From the NCBI GenBank assembly GCA_963422675.2, contig CAXVYS010000008.1, positions 1 through 64,000 of the forward strand: a stretch of DNA of 64,000 bases, given 5' to 3'. The translations under genes were made by a program, and so were the position numbers. The number at the start of each line of letters is the position of its first letter. Position 1 is the first letter of the stretch. Positions 53,463 to 61,874 of this stretch are shown piece after piece. Origin of the DNA: UBA4416 sp963422675. Lineage in GTDB: Bacteria > Bacteroidota > Bacteroidia > B-17B0 > Aurantibacillaceae. Under the pieces are notes generated by a model that had not been told where the DNA came from, ran no database searches, and saw only the letters and a program-made list of their open reading frames with translations.

Positions 53463-55397
53463 CTAAATCTTGATACCTACAACCAATACATCGTCTACCT
53501 GCTCCAAATCCCCTTTCCAGTCGTCAAAGATCTTTTCAAGGCTTACTTTTTGTTCAGGCATCGACAATGTACAAATGTCGGTGATTTTTTGTTCCAATTG
53601 CCTGTATTTGAATTTTTTTCCTTTTTCTCCACCAAACTGATCCACATAACCATCTGTAAATAAATAAACGGCTGTTCCTTTTTTTAACCTCAGATGGTGT
53701 GTTGTAAACGGATTAACCCGTTCGCTATATCCAATAGGTTGCTTATTGGCTTTAACTTCCAGGAGCTGATGATCCTCCATATACCATAAAGAATTATTGG
53801 CTCCCGCCCATTGCATGAGTACCGGCGAAATACCGGACTTTAAATTCTTTTTTTCGAACTGGCAAAGACTAATGTCCATTCCATCTTTTACTTCCTTACC
53901 ACTTTTATGAAAGGTTTCCAAAACCAGTTCCTGCGTTTTATCAAGTATCTGAGCCGGATCTGTTAGTCCAAATTCTTTCACACAACGGGTGAGTGCATTG
54001 GCGCATACCACGCTTACCAGGGCACCGGGGACACCATGGCCGGTACAATCGGCGGCGGCATAAAACACATGGGTTTCGGTTACTTCAAAAAAATAAAAAT
54101 CGCCGGCAACAATATTCTTGGGTTTATACATTAAAAAGCTTTCGGGAAAATACCTGAGAATATCTTCTTCTAAAGCCATAATAGCCGATTGAATGCGTTT
54201 TGCGTAGGTTATACTATCGATAATCTCCTTTTGATTTTCTTCAATTTTTTCTTTTTGATGGACGAGTTGATTTTTATATTCACTTAACTTTAAAAACGAT
54301 TTTTGTTTTACTCTGTACCGGTTAATAGCAAAGATCAATATTGTGATAAAAAAAACAGAAGAAGTAATTAAAATCCAGGTAATCAATTCCCGTGATTTCA
54401 GATTTTTCTCAGCCTCCAACTGCTTAATCAAAATAAGGCTTTCAGAATTTTCCCTGTCGAATTCACTTTTCTGATCTGATAAAGACGTTTTTAGCTGAGT
54501 AGTGATCATTGTATCTTTACCTTCATAGTACTTTCTCATGTAATAATTGGCATTTTTATAATCACCTATAGCTTCATAGTATTTTGAATAGGTACTCGAC
54601 ACATCATACACATCCGTTGTGGAACCCAATACAATAGCCAATTGCATCGACAGATCAAGGTATGTTTTACATTCCTCATATTTCTTTGCCTTTAAATAAG
54701 TTTCGGCCATATTTTGATAAGGAATAATCAAACTTGCCTGTTCATTCACTTGTTTAAAATTTGCCACTTCAAGGTTATACAATTGAATAGCTTCGTCATA
54801 CTTACCTTTGCGGTCTTCCTCACTGGCATAATAATCATAGCATACAGCCATCCCGGAATAATCCTTTATCTTCTTATAATTTTCAAACGCTTTATCTGTA
54901 AAATACTTTGCCGAATCAAACTGGTTTAAGGATGTATAAGGAATCGACATATTATAACTTGTATTGGCAATTTGCCTGGCATCACCCAATTCCACTAGCA
55001 TGTTCAGCGCTTTCTTATACATATCGATAGAAGCCTGATGATTCCCCGCCAAATCATAGATACCCGCCATGTTATTTAAACTATAGGCAATTAGTCCTTT
55101 GTTCTGATGTAACGTTGCCAATTGTAACGATTGCTTGTTGATACTGAATGAAGAATCCAGCATATTTCGTTTTTGATAGTAAGTGTCGAAAATGGTATTC
55201 AGACTAATAATATCTTCGTAGGAAAAATCGGCATCTTTATTCTGGATGGCCATTTTGGCGTAGGAATAAGATAAATTCCAATCGATGTATTCGTACTTAC
55301 TGGCAGAATCGAACAGATTATCAAACTTGGTCGGCTTTTGAGAATACACGCATACCGCATGAAGCAAAGCAATAACTATGAATTTAGATCTGAACAT
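53463..55397 (-). CDS. TPR sensor with SpoIIE-type PP2C phosphatase domain, second copy
   Basis: A 644-residue membrane phosphatase. Signal peptide (1-19), TPR-like helices (about 40-310; ASIDMYKKALNMLVELG, EAIQLYNLEVANF), a transmembrane helix near 337-358 (ITWILITSSVFFITILIF), a coiled coil, and a SpoIIE/PP2C domain (about 400-644) with AGDFYFFE, AADCTGHGVPGALVS and TDGYVDQFGG metal sites. It is the same architecture as the SiaA-like protein at 44.5 kb, but no kinase or SiaC gene is adjacent. It could act on the orphan SiaC-like protein encoded at 8.1 kb or on the SiaC-like protein of the module. Confidence 0.88.
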   Translation of the reverse strand: MFRSKFIVIALLHAVCVYSQKPTKFDNLFDSASKYEYIDWNLSYSYAKMAIQNKDADFSYEDIISLNTIFDTYYQKRNMLDSSFSINKQSLQLATLHQNKGLIAYSLNNMAGIYDLAGNHQASIDMYKKALNMLVELGDARQIANTSYNMSIPYTSLNQFDSAKYFTDKAFENYKKIKDYSGMAVCYDYYASEEDRKGKYDEAIQLYNLEVANFKQVNEQASLIIPYQNMAETYLKAKKYEECKTYLDLSMQLAIVLGSTTDVYDVSSTYSKYYEAIGDYKNANYYMRKYYEGKDTMITTQLKTSLSDQKSEFDRENSESLILIKQLEAEKNLKSRELITWILITSSVFFITILIFAINRYRVKQKSFLKLSEYKNQLVHQKEKIEENQKEIIDSITYAKRIQSAIMALEEDILRYFPESFLMYKPKNIVAGDFYFFEVTETHVFYAAADCTGHGVPGALVSVVCANALTRCVKEFGLTDPAQILDKTQELVLETFHKSGKEVKDGMDISLCQFEKKNLKSGISPVLMQWAGANNSLWYMEDHQLLEVKANKQPIGYSERVNPFTTHHLRLKKGTAVYLFTDGYVDQFGGEKGKKFKYRQLEQKITDICTLSMPEQKVSLEKIFDDWKGDLEQVDDVLVVGIKI

Positions 55398-55483
55398 TTA
55401 ATGTAAGCACATCAAATATAACAGTTTCAGTGAATAATAAAAGTGCTTTAGACTAATATTTTCCTTTTAAAACCAAAGCAGAA

Positions 55484-56797
55484 TCAGGTAGCTATTCCAA
55501 TTTTCACTTTCTTGTTTTTGATTTTTTCCTCTTTAATCTGGTGAAGGGTTTTTGTGATCTTACTGCTTTTAACCGCTACATAGGCCGAATAATCCAGCAC
55601 TTCTATTTTACCAATATCCTCCTTTAAGAGTTGTCCTTTTTGAATAAGCATTCCTACAATATCCATTTTATTGATCTTATCTTTTTTACCTGCAGAAATA
55701 TAGAGGGTTTTCCAGGCACAAGATGGAGGAACTATCATTTCGCCCGGTAATTCTTCTTCTTCGGGGATAGTATTTAAGAACTTAGGTAAATGGTCTTCTA
55801 CATCCAATAAAAAATAAACTGTTCCTTCCGCATTCATCCTGGCTGTTCTACCATTCCGATGAATCATCACATCTTCCGTTAAAGGCATTTGATAATGAAT
55901 CACGGTTTCAATTTCAGGAATATCCAAACCTCTCGCAGCAAGATCGGTAGTAATTAAGATGTTGATGCTTCCGTTCCTGAATTTGATCAATGTTTTTTCC
56001 CTGTCCATCTGGTCTAATCCTCCATGATAAAAACCATGTCCGATCTTATAATATTCCAACTGTTCGGAAATACGGTTAACGGCTTCCCTGTGATTACAAA
56101 ATACAATCACAGACGCATTGTTAGCTGTTTTACCAAGCATTAACATCAGAGCTTCCAGCTTATCATCTCCTTTAACTCTTACGGATTTTAGTTTTAGAGA
56201 CGTATTTTCTGATTGCTTATTTGTATAATTTACTTCTACCTTGCGTTTAATCCCCACAAATGCCGGAATACGCTCAAGAGTTGTAGCGGATGTTAAGATG
56301 CGTTTTTTAAGAGAAGGACATTGAGAAACAATATAAGACATCTCTTCGTCAAAGCCTGCTTCCAGTGATTTATCAAACTCATCCAGTATTAACGTATGAG
56401 TTGCCTGTAATGAAATATTTTTAGCACGGAGATGATGCCCTATTCTACCGGGTGTTCCAATTAAGATAGCCGGTGGCTGCGATAAATTATTTTCTTCGAT
56501 ACCTACCGAATGGCCTCCATAACAGGAGTTAATTTTAAAAGAGGTTCCCATTTTTTTCAGCACCTGTTCAATTTGTATGGCTAATTCGCGTGTAGGCACA
56601 ACGATCAATAGCTGAACTCCCGGTTCGTCGTATTTTAAAAAGGGTAAGGACGGTAATAAAAAAGCAAGCGTTTTCCCGGTTCCGGTAGGAGAAATTAAAA
56701 CTACCTGATCGTTTTTAGAAATCACATCCATAGCCTCTTTCTGCATGGTGTTAAGTTCTGAAATGGATAATTTGGAAAGGATTTGCTCGTAATTCAT
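55484..56797 (-). CDS. DbpA-like helicase with DEFD motif
   Basis: A 437-residue SF2 RNA helicase. Core motifs are SPTGTGKT (I), PTRELA (Ia), TPGR, LDEFDKSLE (II, reading DEFD instead of DEAD), TSATT, ATDLAARGLDIPE and HRNGRTAR. The C-terminus (about 360-430; TLYISAGKKDKINKMDIVGML) matches the DbpA RNA-binding domain, which in E. coli grips hairpin 92 of 23S rRNA during 50S assembly. The same subfamily with a changed motif II occurs in other Bacteroidota, so ATPase activity is probably retained. A TATATTTG element lies about 20 nt upstream. Confidence 0.87.
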   Translation of the reverse strand: MNYEQILSKLSISELNTMQKEAMDVISKNDQVVLISPTGTGKTLAFLLPSLPFLKYDEPGVQLLIVVPTRELAIQIEQVLKKMGTSFKINSCYGGHSVGIEENNLSQPPAILIGTPGRIGHHLRAKNISLQATHTLILDEFDKSLEAGFDEEMSYIVSQCPSLKKRILTSATTLERIPAFVGIKRKVEVNYTNKQSENTSLKLKSVRVKGDDKLEALMLMLGKTANNASVIVFCNHREAVNRISEQLEYYKIGHGFYHGGLDQMDREKTLIKFRNGSINILITTDLAARGLDIPEIETVIHYQMPLTEDVMIHRNGRTARMNAEGTVYFLLDVEDHLPKFLNTIPEEEELPGEMIVPPSCAWKTLYISAGKKDKINKMDIVGMLIQKGQLLKEDIGKIEVLDYSAYVAVKSSKITKTLHQIKEEKIKNKKVKIGIAT

Positions 56798-56816
56798 AAT
56801 GGCTTTAAATAAGTTG

Positions 56817-56824
56817 CAAATATA
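56817..56824 (-). promoter_or_regulatory. TAnnTTTG -7 element for DbpA-like gene
   Basis: The leftward reading is TATATTTG, 19 nt from the ATG at 56797. Confidence 0.4.
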
Positions 56825-56845
56825 CTTTAATAAATAACAATCTAT

Positions 56846-57652
56846 TTATAAGGCTTTTAAGAACTCTCCTAATTGCTTATTAAACTCTTCAGGCTGATCT
56901 ATATTAGACAAATGGCCAGCCTTATCAATAGTAAGGTAAGTGGAGTGTTTTATTGCCTTATGTATTACCTCCGATTTTTCTGGTGGTGTTACTTTATCCT
57001 TATTTCCACAGATAATAAGGGTTGGAACTTTTATGAGTTCAAGAACACTGCAGGTTTCAGTTCTTCCTGCTAACGCTTTTAACGATTCGATAATGGTTTG
57101 CTGAGAGGTTTGTAAAATAACCTGCCTGATCTCCTCTACTTTTTCTTTTTTATCCCTGAAAGAATTTTCATGAAATACGTTTTTTACAAAATCGTCCGCA
57201 AATTTCTTTAAACCGTTTGTTTTTATCTCTTCAATCGTTTTATACCTTTTTTCTTTGGCTTCTGCAGAATCCGCATTGCACTGCGTGTCGCATAATACTA
57301 TTGCTGCGAATCTTTCAGGGGCTGTTTTAAAAGCATTCATCAAAATATAACCTCCCATAGAAAGTCCACATACAACCGCTTTTTCAATCTTTAAAGCGTC
57401 CAGAAAATGAATAAAATCGTGGGCAAATACACTCATACTTAACTGAGTATCAAAATCATTGGATGAATCACCGAAACCTCTGATATCATACGTTATTACC
57501 CTGCGGTGTGATTTAAAAAAATTCTGCTGGCCATACCAGGAAGTTCTGTTAAATGGAAAACCATGAATAAAAACAAGTGGAACATCACTACTTCCTGTAT
57601 CATTATAATGAATGGTTACATTATTGATCTTAATGGTGAAATTATTTCTCAT
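56846..57652 (-). CDS. Alpha/beta-hydrolase, cytoplasmic
   Basis: A 268-residue hydrolase without signal peptide. The oxyanion strand FIHGFPFNRTSW, nucleophile elbow CGLSMGGYIL with Ser98, an Asp in CGNKDKVTPP (near 218) and His247 in AGHLSNIDQPEEF form a complete triad. Relatives include 3-oxoadipate enol-lactonase-like and esterase-like enzymes; the substrate cannot be read. It is downstream of the cupin gene on the same strand with a 73-bp gap. Confidence 0.87.
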   Translation of the reverse strand: MRNNFTIKINNVTIHYNDTGSSDVPLVFIHGFPFNRTSWYGQQNFFKSHRRVITYDIRGFGDSSNDFDTQLSMSVFAHDFIHFLDALKIEKAVVCGLSMGGYILMNAFKTAPERFAAIVLCDTQCNADSAEAKEKRYKTIEEIKTNGLKKFADDFVKNVFHENSFRDKKEKVEEIRQVILQTSQQTIIESLKALAGRTETCSVLELIKVPTLIICGNKDKVTPPEKSEVIHKAIKHSTYLTIDKAGHLSNIDQPEEFNKQLGEFLKAL

Positions 57653-57725
57653 AAGTTTGAAAAGCTTAAATTAGCATGCGTACATGTACTTTAGTTCAAA
57701 ACAAATGCCAGCAAATAGCCTCTCA

Positions 57726-58337
57726 TTAAGCCGCAATACGTTGCAAAATAACTTTGCAGGGAGTATTTGAGGTAACACGTACATCGTGTTTCAGATATAA
57801 CGGGATGCTTAAATAATCGCCGGGAACCAATGAATGTACTTTATCATCAATCTTTATATCGCAGGTGCCTTCCAAAATTAAAAATTTCTCGTACTCGTTA
57901 TGATGTGTTTCCTGGGGAGAACCATACTTTAACCACACAACAGCTGTTGTTTTAGCAGGTTCGGAGCCAATGATCTTTGCATAAAAATCTTCGAAATCTT
58001 CCGGTAAAGCAATGTCTTTTCTATCTAACCATTGTGTGAAATCAGTAATTTTAGAATTCTCATGTAATTCCGGTAAAACGGCAGGTACTTCACCATTCTT
58101 CAAACGTTCTATATAATCAATGGTGGCTAATACCATTGGCTTGATCGTAGGGTCTAATATTGGAGCTTTTTTAGAAGCATAGGATACGAGCGCTTCGGTT
58201 ATAGAATCGATTTCAGCTTTGATTTCAGGATGAGCCAAAGACAAGGTTTCTATTTCCGCACTTTCTGTTTCAGAAGTCAATCCTAAAACATATTCCTCTA
58301 AAATTCCGGAATTTATATATTCTTCTAATTGTTTCAT
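57726..58337 (-). CDS. Anti-sigma-like N-terminus fused to a cupin (ChrR-like layout)
   Basis: A 203-residue protein. Residues 1-~75 begin with EEYINSGILEEYVLGLTSETE, the helical start typical of RskA/ChrR-type anti-sigma regions in Bacteroidota. Residues ~115-203 are a cupin barrel (VVWLKYGSPQETHHNEYEKFLILEG, LVPGDYLSIPLYLKHDVRV) with His residues in the two cupin motifs that may bind metal. ChrR proteins sense redox stress through the cupin and release a sigma factor. Here no sigma-factor gene lies next to it, so the regulated partner would be elsewhere. A TACATTTG element lies about 50 nt upstream. Confidence 0.72.
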   Translation of the reverse strand: MKQLEEYINSGILEEYVLGLTSETESAEIETLSLAHPEIKAEIDSITEALVSYASKKAPILDPTIKPMVLATIDYIERLKNGEVPAVLPELHENSKITDFTQWLDRKDIALPEDFEDFYAKIIGSEPAKTTAVVWLKYGSPQETHHNEYEKFLILEGTCDIKIDDKVHSLVPGDYLSIPLYLKHDVRVTSNTPCKVILQRIAA

Positions 58338-58385
58338 TTACTTAAATACGATGTATTGTAAGTTTTAGATTTAAAACGGGTCATA

Positions 58386-58393
58386 CAAATGTA
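58386..58393 (-). promoter_or_regulatory. TAnnTTTG -7 element for the cupin gene
   Basis: The leftward reading is TACATTTG, 48 nt from the ATG at 58337. Confidence 0.4.
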
Positions 58394-58408
58394 TCATTAA
58401 TATGTTTA

Positions 58409-59410
58409 TTACATTAAAATATTATTTTCAGCTTTAATCTTTTCAGGAACATTTTTTTCTTTTAACAACTCCAACAAATCAATTTCAATATTTTTGCAGA
58501 TGGCCGTCATTGGCACATCATTAATGGCATTTTCAAATGGATTTTCACTGGTATCTCCTACAACTTCCATGGTATAAAAGATCCAACTTAAAATAACAGA
58601 CGCCGGTATCGTAAGCCATACGGTATTTTCATTTAATTTAGATAATTCACTATAAATAGAAAACGGTAAAATGCCTATCAATATATACACAAACAACTTA
58701 CTGTAATAAGCATACTGCCTGGGAAAAGGAAATCCCTTAATGCGCTCGCAGGCTCCCTGTTGATTATAGAAATCTGCTAACATTTTTGATAGTTCAATAT
58801 GATGGAAATCACTCATACATTTTTTAGCATGCAGCTCCCGAAGGTCTTCACTTTGTAGCTTAATAATATGTACTGCAGGGTTATTTTTCAATACAACATC
58901 ATCTGCTTCCGAATCGGACATATAAGCGCTCAGTTCCTGATCCAATAATTCATTTGTAAAATTGGTATCGGAAGATACGATCCTGTTTCCAACCTCTTCC
59001 ATTTTCCAAACCGTTTGTTTTCTTAGTTGTAGCCTAACCGCCGTAATATAACCCACATGACGTTTGATGATCTTTCGTTTAATTTTATCCAACTCTTCTT
59101 CATTTACCTCTGCGCTTGGTTTCATAAAATCAAGAACGTAGATGGCAAATGTTCTGCTTGAATTTACATAAGAGCCCCATATTTTTCTTGCTTCCCAAAG
59201 TCTTTCATAAGAAGAGTTATTTTTAAACCCCACATAAAAAGCAACAGCAATACCTGTTACAGAAACAATAGCAAAAGGCAACCCATTAAATTTCGGAATT
59301 ACATCGTGTAATATATAAACAATGATGGAGGAATAAAGTGCAAATGCTAACACAGATTTCCACGAAAATTGTAAAACTATTTTAAAGCGTAAATGTTTGC
59401 CAACGTACAT
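58409..59410 (-). CDS. Bestrophin-family membrane channel
   Basis: A 333-residue protein of the bestrophin/UPF0187 family (YneE-like). The diagnostic N-terminal region contains a membrane helix (VLAFALYSSIIVYIL), then LPFAIVSVTGIAVAFYVGFKNN and SSYERLWEARKIWGSYVN. Later come RIKGFPFPRQYAYYSKLFVY and a C-terminal helix pair (FVYILIGILPFSIYSEL; IPASVILSWIFYTMEVVG) ending with NPFENAINDVPMTAIC. Bacterial bestrophins form pentameric ion channels, several of them cation-selective. It is leftward, 81 bp after the rhodanese gene, and could be the last gene of the TetR-controlled cluster. Confidence 0.9.
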   Translation of the reverse strand: MYVGKHLRFKIVLQFSWKSVLAFALYSSIIVYILHDVIPKFNGLPFAIVSVTGIAVAFYVGFKNNSSYERLWEARKIWGSYVNSSRTFAIYVLDFMKPSAEVNEEELDKIKRKIIKRHVGYITAVRLQLRKQTVWKMEEVGNRIVSSDTNFTNELLDQELSAYMSDSEADDVVLKNNPAVHIIKLQSEDLRELHAKKCMSDFHHIELSKMLADFYNQQGACERIKGFPFPRQYAYYSKLFVYILIGILPFSIYSELSKLNENTVWLTIPASVILSWIFYTMEVVGDTSENPFENAINDVPMTAICKNIEIDLLELLKEKNVPEKIKAENNILM

Positions 59411-59491
59411 ACGTATATATTATTAATGATCATATAAATGTACATATTATTGGTTGGTTTGTAAAAACATCCGATAAAGATCTTCACCAAA

Positions 59492-59860
59492 TTAATTAGT
59501 CGGTTTATTGACTGTATATTTTTTCAGATCCGACCAGGCTCCACCATTGTATACTTTTTCAAATCCCCTGTTATGTAGTATATCAACCGCTTTTACACTT
59601 CTTAGCCCATGGGAGCAGCAGGTAATTAAAATACAGTTTGTATCAAAGGGAATCGAATCGGTACGTAAATGGCTTAATGGGATGTTTACAGCTCCATGGA
59701 TATGGCCGCTTTTAAATTCAGTTTCGGTTCTTACATCTAAAATCACCGCTCCATTAGCAATCATTTTATCAAAGCCTTTTGCGAGGTTAACCGTACAGTA
59801 AACTCTGCAGGTTATATAAATCAAGAACAATAGAACTATAGTTGTTACAAGTGCTTTCAT
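59492..59860 (-). CDS. Membrane-anchored rhodanese-like sulfurtransferase
   Basis: A 122-residue single-domain rhodanese. An N-terminal membrane anchor (residues 3-20, LVTTIVLLFLIYITC) is followed by the rhodanese fold with LDVRTETEFKSGHIHGAVNIP and the active-site loop CSHGLRS (82-88), where Cys82 fits the CxxGxRS pattern; a second Cys precedes it. It probably transfers sulfane sulfur or has thiol-redox activity on the periplasmic side. It is 15 bp downstream of the DUF3817 gene and belongs to the TetR-controlled cluster. Confidence 0.85.
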   Translation of the reverse strand: MKALVTTIVLLFLIYITCRVYCTVNLAKGFDKMIANGAVILDVRTETEFKSGHIHGAVNIPLSHLRTDSIPFDTNCILITCCSHGLRSVKAVDILHNRGFEKVYNGGAWSDLKKYTVNKPTN

Positions 59861-59875
59861 CTTTTGTAAACCGGC

Positions 59876-60190
59876 TTAGTCTTTTATTTTACTTAATATT
59901 TTTTGGTCGATATAAAATGTACCAAAGGGTATAATACAAGCCAGCAATACTTTCCACGTCGTTGTTTTAAACTTCCAGTTTTGTTCCACGCCAACACTTA
60001 AGGTATTAAATACAAACATTAAAAACAGAGCCCCATGTACAGGCCCCATTATTTTTGAACCTGCCGGATTATTCAACACATATTTCATAGGAACGGCCAT
60101 AAAAACCAGTATTAATAATGAAATACCTTCCAGAATAGCAATGATTCTTAAACGTCCGGTTTTTGTTTTCAAAAGAGTTGTCATATACAT
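59876..60190 (-). CDS. DUF3817 membrane protein
   Basis: A 104-residue protein with about three transmembrane helices. The DUF3817 signature is visible: LRIIAILEGISLLILVFMAVPMKY, then the conserved GPVHGALFLMFVFN with its His, and the closing KVLLACIIPFGTFYIDQKIL. The function is unknown. It begins immediately after the stop codon of the preceding membrane-protein gene (no spacer), so the two are co-translated. A second ATG six bases in (M3) is an equally possible start. Confidence 0.82.
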   Translation of the reverse strand: MYMTTLLKTKTGRLRIIAILEGISLLILVFMAVPMKYVLNNPAGSKIMGPVHGALFLMFVFNTLSVGVEQNWKFKTTTWKVLLACIIPFGTFYIDQKILSKIKD

Positions 60191-60649
60191 TTATCTTAAA
60201 TAAGGTCTGCTGGCAAGCGGTGAAAATGGCCATGGAATAGCCATTAAAATAATAAACAGTGCAATGGAATACCAAACGAGCATGGTTTTAAATTTATCTC
60301 TATCGGCAGTTTTACGTTTCGCCAATGCGGAACCTATGGTAATCATAACAATAGCGCTTAACATGAAGAAGATGTGAATCACACTAAAGAATACCATTTC
60401 AGGATTGGAAACGGCTTCTTTCCTGTTTTTCCAGAAATAGCTGATAACAGGGCTTTGAGTATATAAGAGAATACCAACCACGAGCTGAATGTGTGCAATA
60501 GTAGCTGTCCAGTGCCTTACCAGGTGATCGGTCTTAGAAAATACAGATTCCCGTATATACCCTTTGTACGCCCTGTAGATAGCATATAGCAAGCCTGTTA
60601 ATACTAACCAACGTACAATGGAATGAATAAATGTGAGCGACTGATACAT
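60191..60649 (-). CDS. Four-helix membrane protein, unknown function
   Basis: A 152-residue protein with four predicted membrane helices (SIVRWLVLTGLLYAIYRAY, IAHIQLVVGILLYT, FFSVIHIFFMLSAIVMITIG, MLVWYSIALFIILMAIPWP). Histidines occur in or near helices 1-3 (FIHSIVRW, HWTATIAHIQ, VIHIFFM), which could bind haem as in cytochrome b-like proteins; this is not established. It is the first gene of a leftward cluster with DUF3817 and rhodanese genes. Its promoter carries a palindrome shared with the TetR gene upstream. Confidence 0.65.
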   Translation of the reverse strand: MYQSLTFIHSIVRWLVLTGLLYAIYRAYKGYIRESVFSKTDHLVRHWTATIAHIQLVVGILLYTQSPVISYFWKNRKEAVSNPEMVFFSVIHIFFMLSAIVMITIGSALAKRKTADRDKFKTMLVWYSIALFIILMAIPWPFSPLASRPYLR

Positions 60650-60671
60650 CTCTTTTTAGGATTTGGAGATG

Positions 60672-60701
60672 CAAATATATAAAAACATACTACTTAGTAT
60701 G
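60672..60701 (-). promoter_or_regulatory. Promoter with TetR-type operator before the membrane/rhodanese cluster
   Basis: The leftward -7 element TATATTTG (60672-60679) is followed upstream by the palindrome CATACT-ACTT-AGTATG at 60686-60701, itself inside a perfect 11-bp inverted repeat (60681-60706). The palindrome fills the space between -7 and -33, so a bound repressor would block RNA polymerase. The longer repeat could also end the TetR transcript. Confidence 0.65.
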
Positions 60702-60715
60702 TTTTTTGTTTAAAA

Positions 60716-61306
60716 TTATTTTAAACTTTTTAAGTAATGTTTCAACTCCTTCAAATAAACGGTATAACAGTCGGTCGTATGATAAAGCTTCCCCAGATTT
60801 CTTACTCCCCAATACCCTGACATCACGAAATAGGCAACTTGCCTGGCATTTACATCCGGCCTGATGGTTCCTGCCTTTTTACCGCTCATGATACTTTTGT
60901 GCAAAGCTTCCTGCCACTGTTCCACCAACTTTGAAAGAGCCTTACTAAATTCGTGATTAAGGGGTGACATTTCCTGGGTTAAATTCCCTGCAGGGCAGCC
61001 ATATTGAACCTTTAAATAAGGGTCTTCCAGTAACAGGTATTTCATCATGGCATAAATAGCTTTGACAGGATCTGTGGTGTTTTCCAAAGATTTAACAAAT
61101 GCATGATTCATGGTAGGAAACATGACCTCATTAATAATAGCCAGGCCCATTTCATCCTTATTCTTAAAATGGTAAAAAAAAGCCCCTTTGGTTACTTTAG
61201 TTGTAGCGATAATATCATCGATACTGGTAGTTTGATAACCTTGTTTATAAATAAGATCAAATGCTTTTTGTAAAATCGTAAAGCGGGTAATTGCTGCTTT
61301 TGCCAT
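60716..61306 (-). CDS. TetR/AcrR-family repressor
   Basis: A 196-residue regulator. The N-terminal helix-turn-helix (about 10-55) reads ILQKAFDLIYKQGYQTTSIDD, then TKVTKGAFFYHFKNKDEMG, the standard TetR recognition helix. The C-terminal ligand domain resembles the TetR_C group with PAGNLTQEMS (near 105). A palindrome ATACT-GATT-AGTAT lies 6-19 bp upstream of its ATG, and a matching site lies in the promoter of the membrane/rhodanese cluster 66 bp downstream of its stop. It is therefore likely autoregulated and represses that cluster; the inducer is unknown. Confidence 0.9.
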   Translation of the reverse strand: MAKAAITRFTILQKAFDLIYKQGYQTTSIDDIIATTKVTKGAFFYHFKNKDEMGLAIINEVMFPTMNHAFVKSLENTTDPVKAIYAMMKYLLLEDPYLKVQYGCPAGNLTQEMSPLNHEFSKALSKLVEQWQEALHKSIMSGKKAGTIRPDVNARQVAYFVMSGYWGVRNLGKLYHTTDCYTVYLKELKHYLKSLK

Positions 61307-61310
61307 AAAA

Positions 61311-61326
61311 GATACTGATTAGTATG
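61311..61326 (-). promoter_or_regulatory. Autoregulatory operator of the TetR gene
   Basis: GATACT-GATT-AGTATG stands 5 bp upstream of the TetR ATG. It shares ATACTNNTTAGTATG with the operator at 60686. A near-consensus -7 element (leftward TTACTTTG, 61333-61340) lies just upstream, so the site overlaps the transcription start. Confidence 0.6.
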
Positions 61327-61473
61327 ATTTTACAAAGTAATAAAAAAAATAAAAGCTACGCAAATACAATTAGGTTAACCTACATATGGTATACTCTATT
61401 CTTTGGTTAAAGTATAAGAGCATCATTCCGATGCCTTCTTATGCCAAGCAGGCATCATCAGAAAGAACCAAAG

Positions 61474-61869
61474 CTATTTAGCAATGGGTTCTATTAAATC
61501 CCAAAGGTTGCCGTACAAATCAGCAAAAACAACTACCGTGCCCCAGGCTTCAACAACCGGCTGCCTTACAATTTGCACATCATTGTCCAACAAATTTTGA
61601 TAATCGCGTTGGATATTATCGGTGTATAAAAACAAAAACACCCTACCCCCCGTTTGGTTTCCGATACGACTCTTTTGATCTTCGCCGGTAGCCTTCGCCA
61701 ATAATAAATTACATTCAGTTGAGCCCGGTGGAGAAATCATCACCCAGCGTTTTGTGTCACTTAAAATAGTATCTTCTATAAGTGTAAATTTTAATTTTTG
61801 GGTATAAAATTCTACGGCTTTGTCATAGTCTTCCACCACTAATGCAATATGCGCTATGCGTTGTTTCAT
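61474..61869 (-). CDS. VOC-family (glyoxalase-fold) protein
   Basis: A 131-residue vicinal-oxygen-chelate protein. The fold is shown by IAHIALVVEDYDKAVEFYTQKL at the start, RWVMISPPGSTECNLLL in the middle and TVVVFADLYGNLWDLIEP at the end. A His (residue 6 or 9 region), an Asp/Glu and the final Glu are in places used for metal binding in the family. The specific activity (lyase, dioxygenase or resistance protein) is unknown. The gene is 5 bp from the DsbA-like gene and probably co-transcribed with it. Confidence 0.85.
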   Translation of the reverse strand: MKQRIAHIALVVEDYDKAVEFYTQKLKFTLIEDTILSDTKRWVMISPPGSTECNLLLAKATGEDQKSRIGNQTGGRVFLFLYTDNIQRDYQNLLDNDVQIVRQPVVEAWGTVVVFADLYGNLWDLIEPIAK

Positions 61870-61874
61870 GTACG

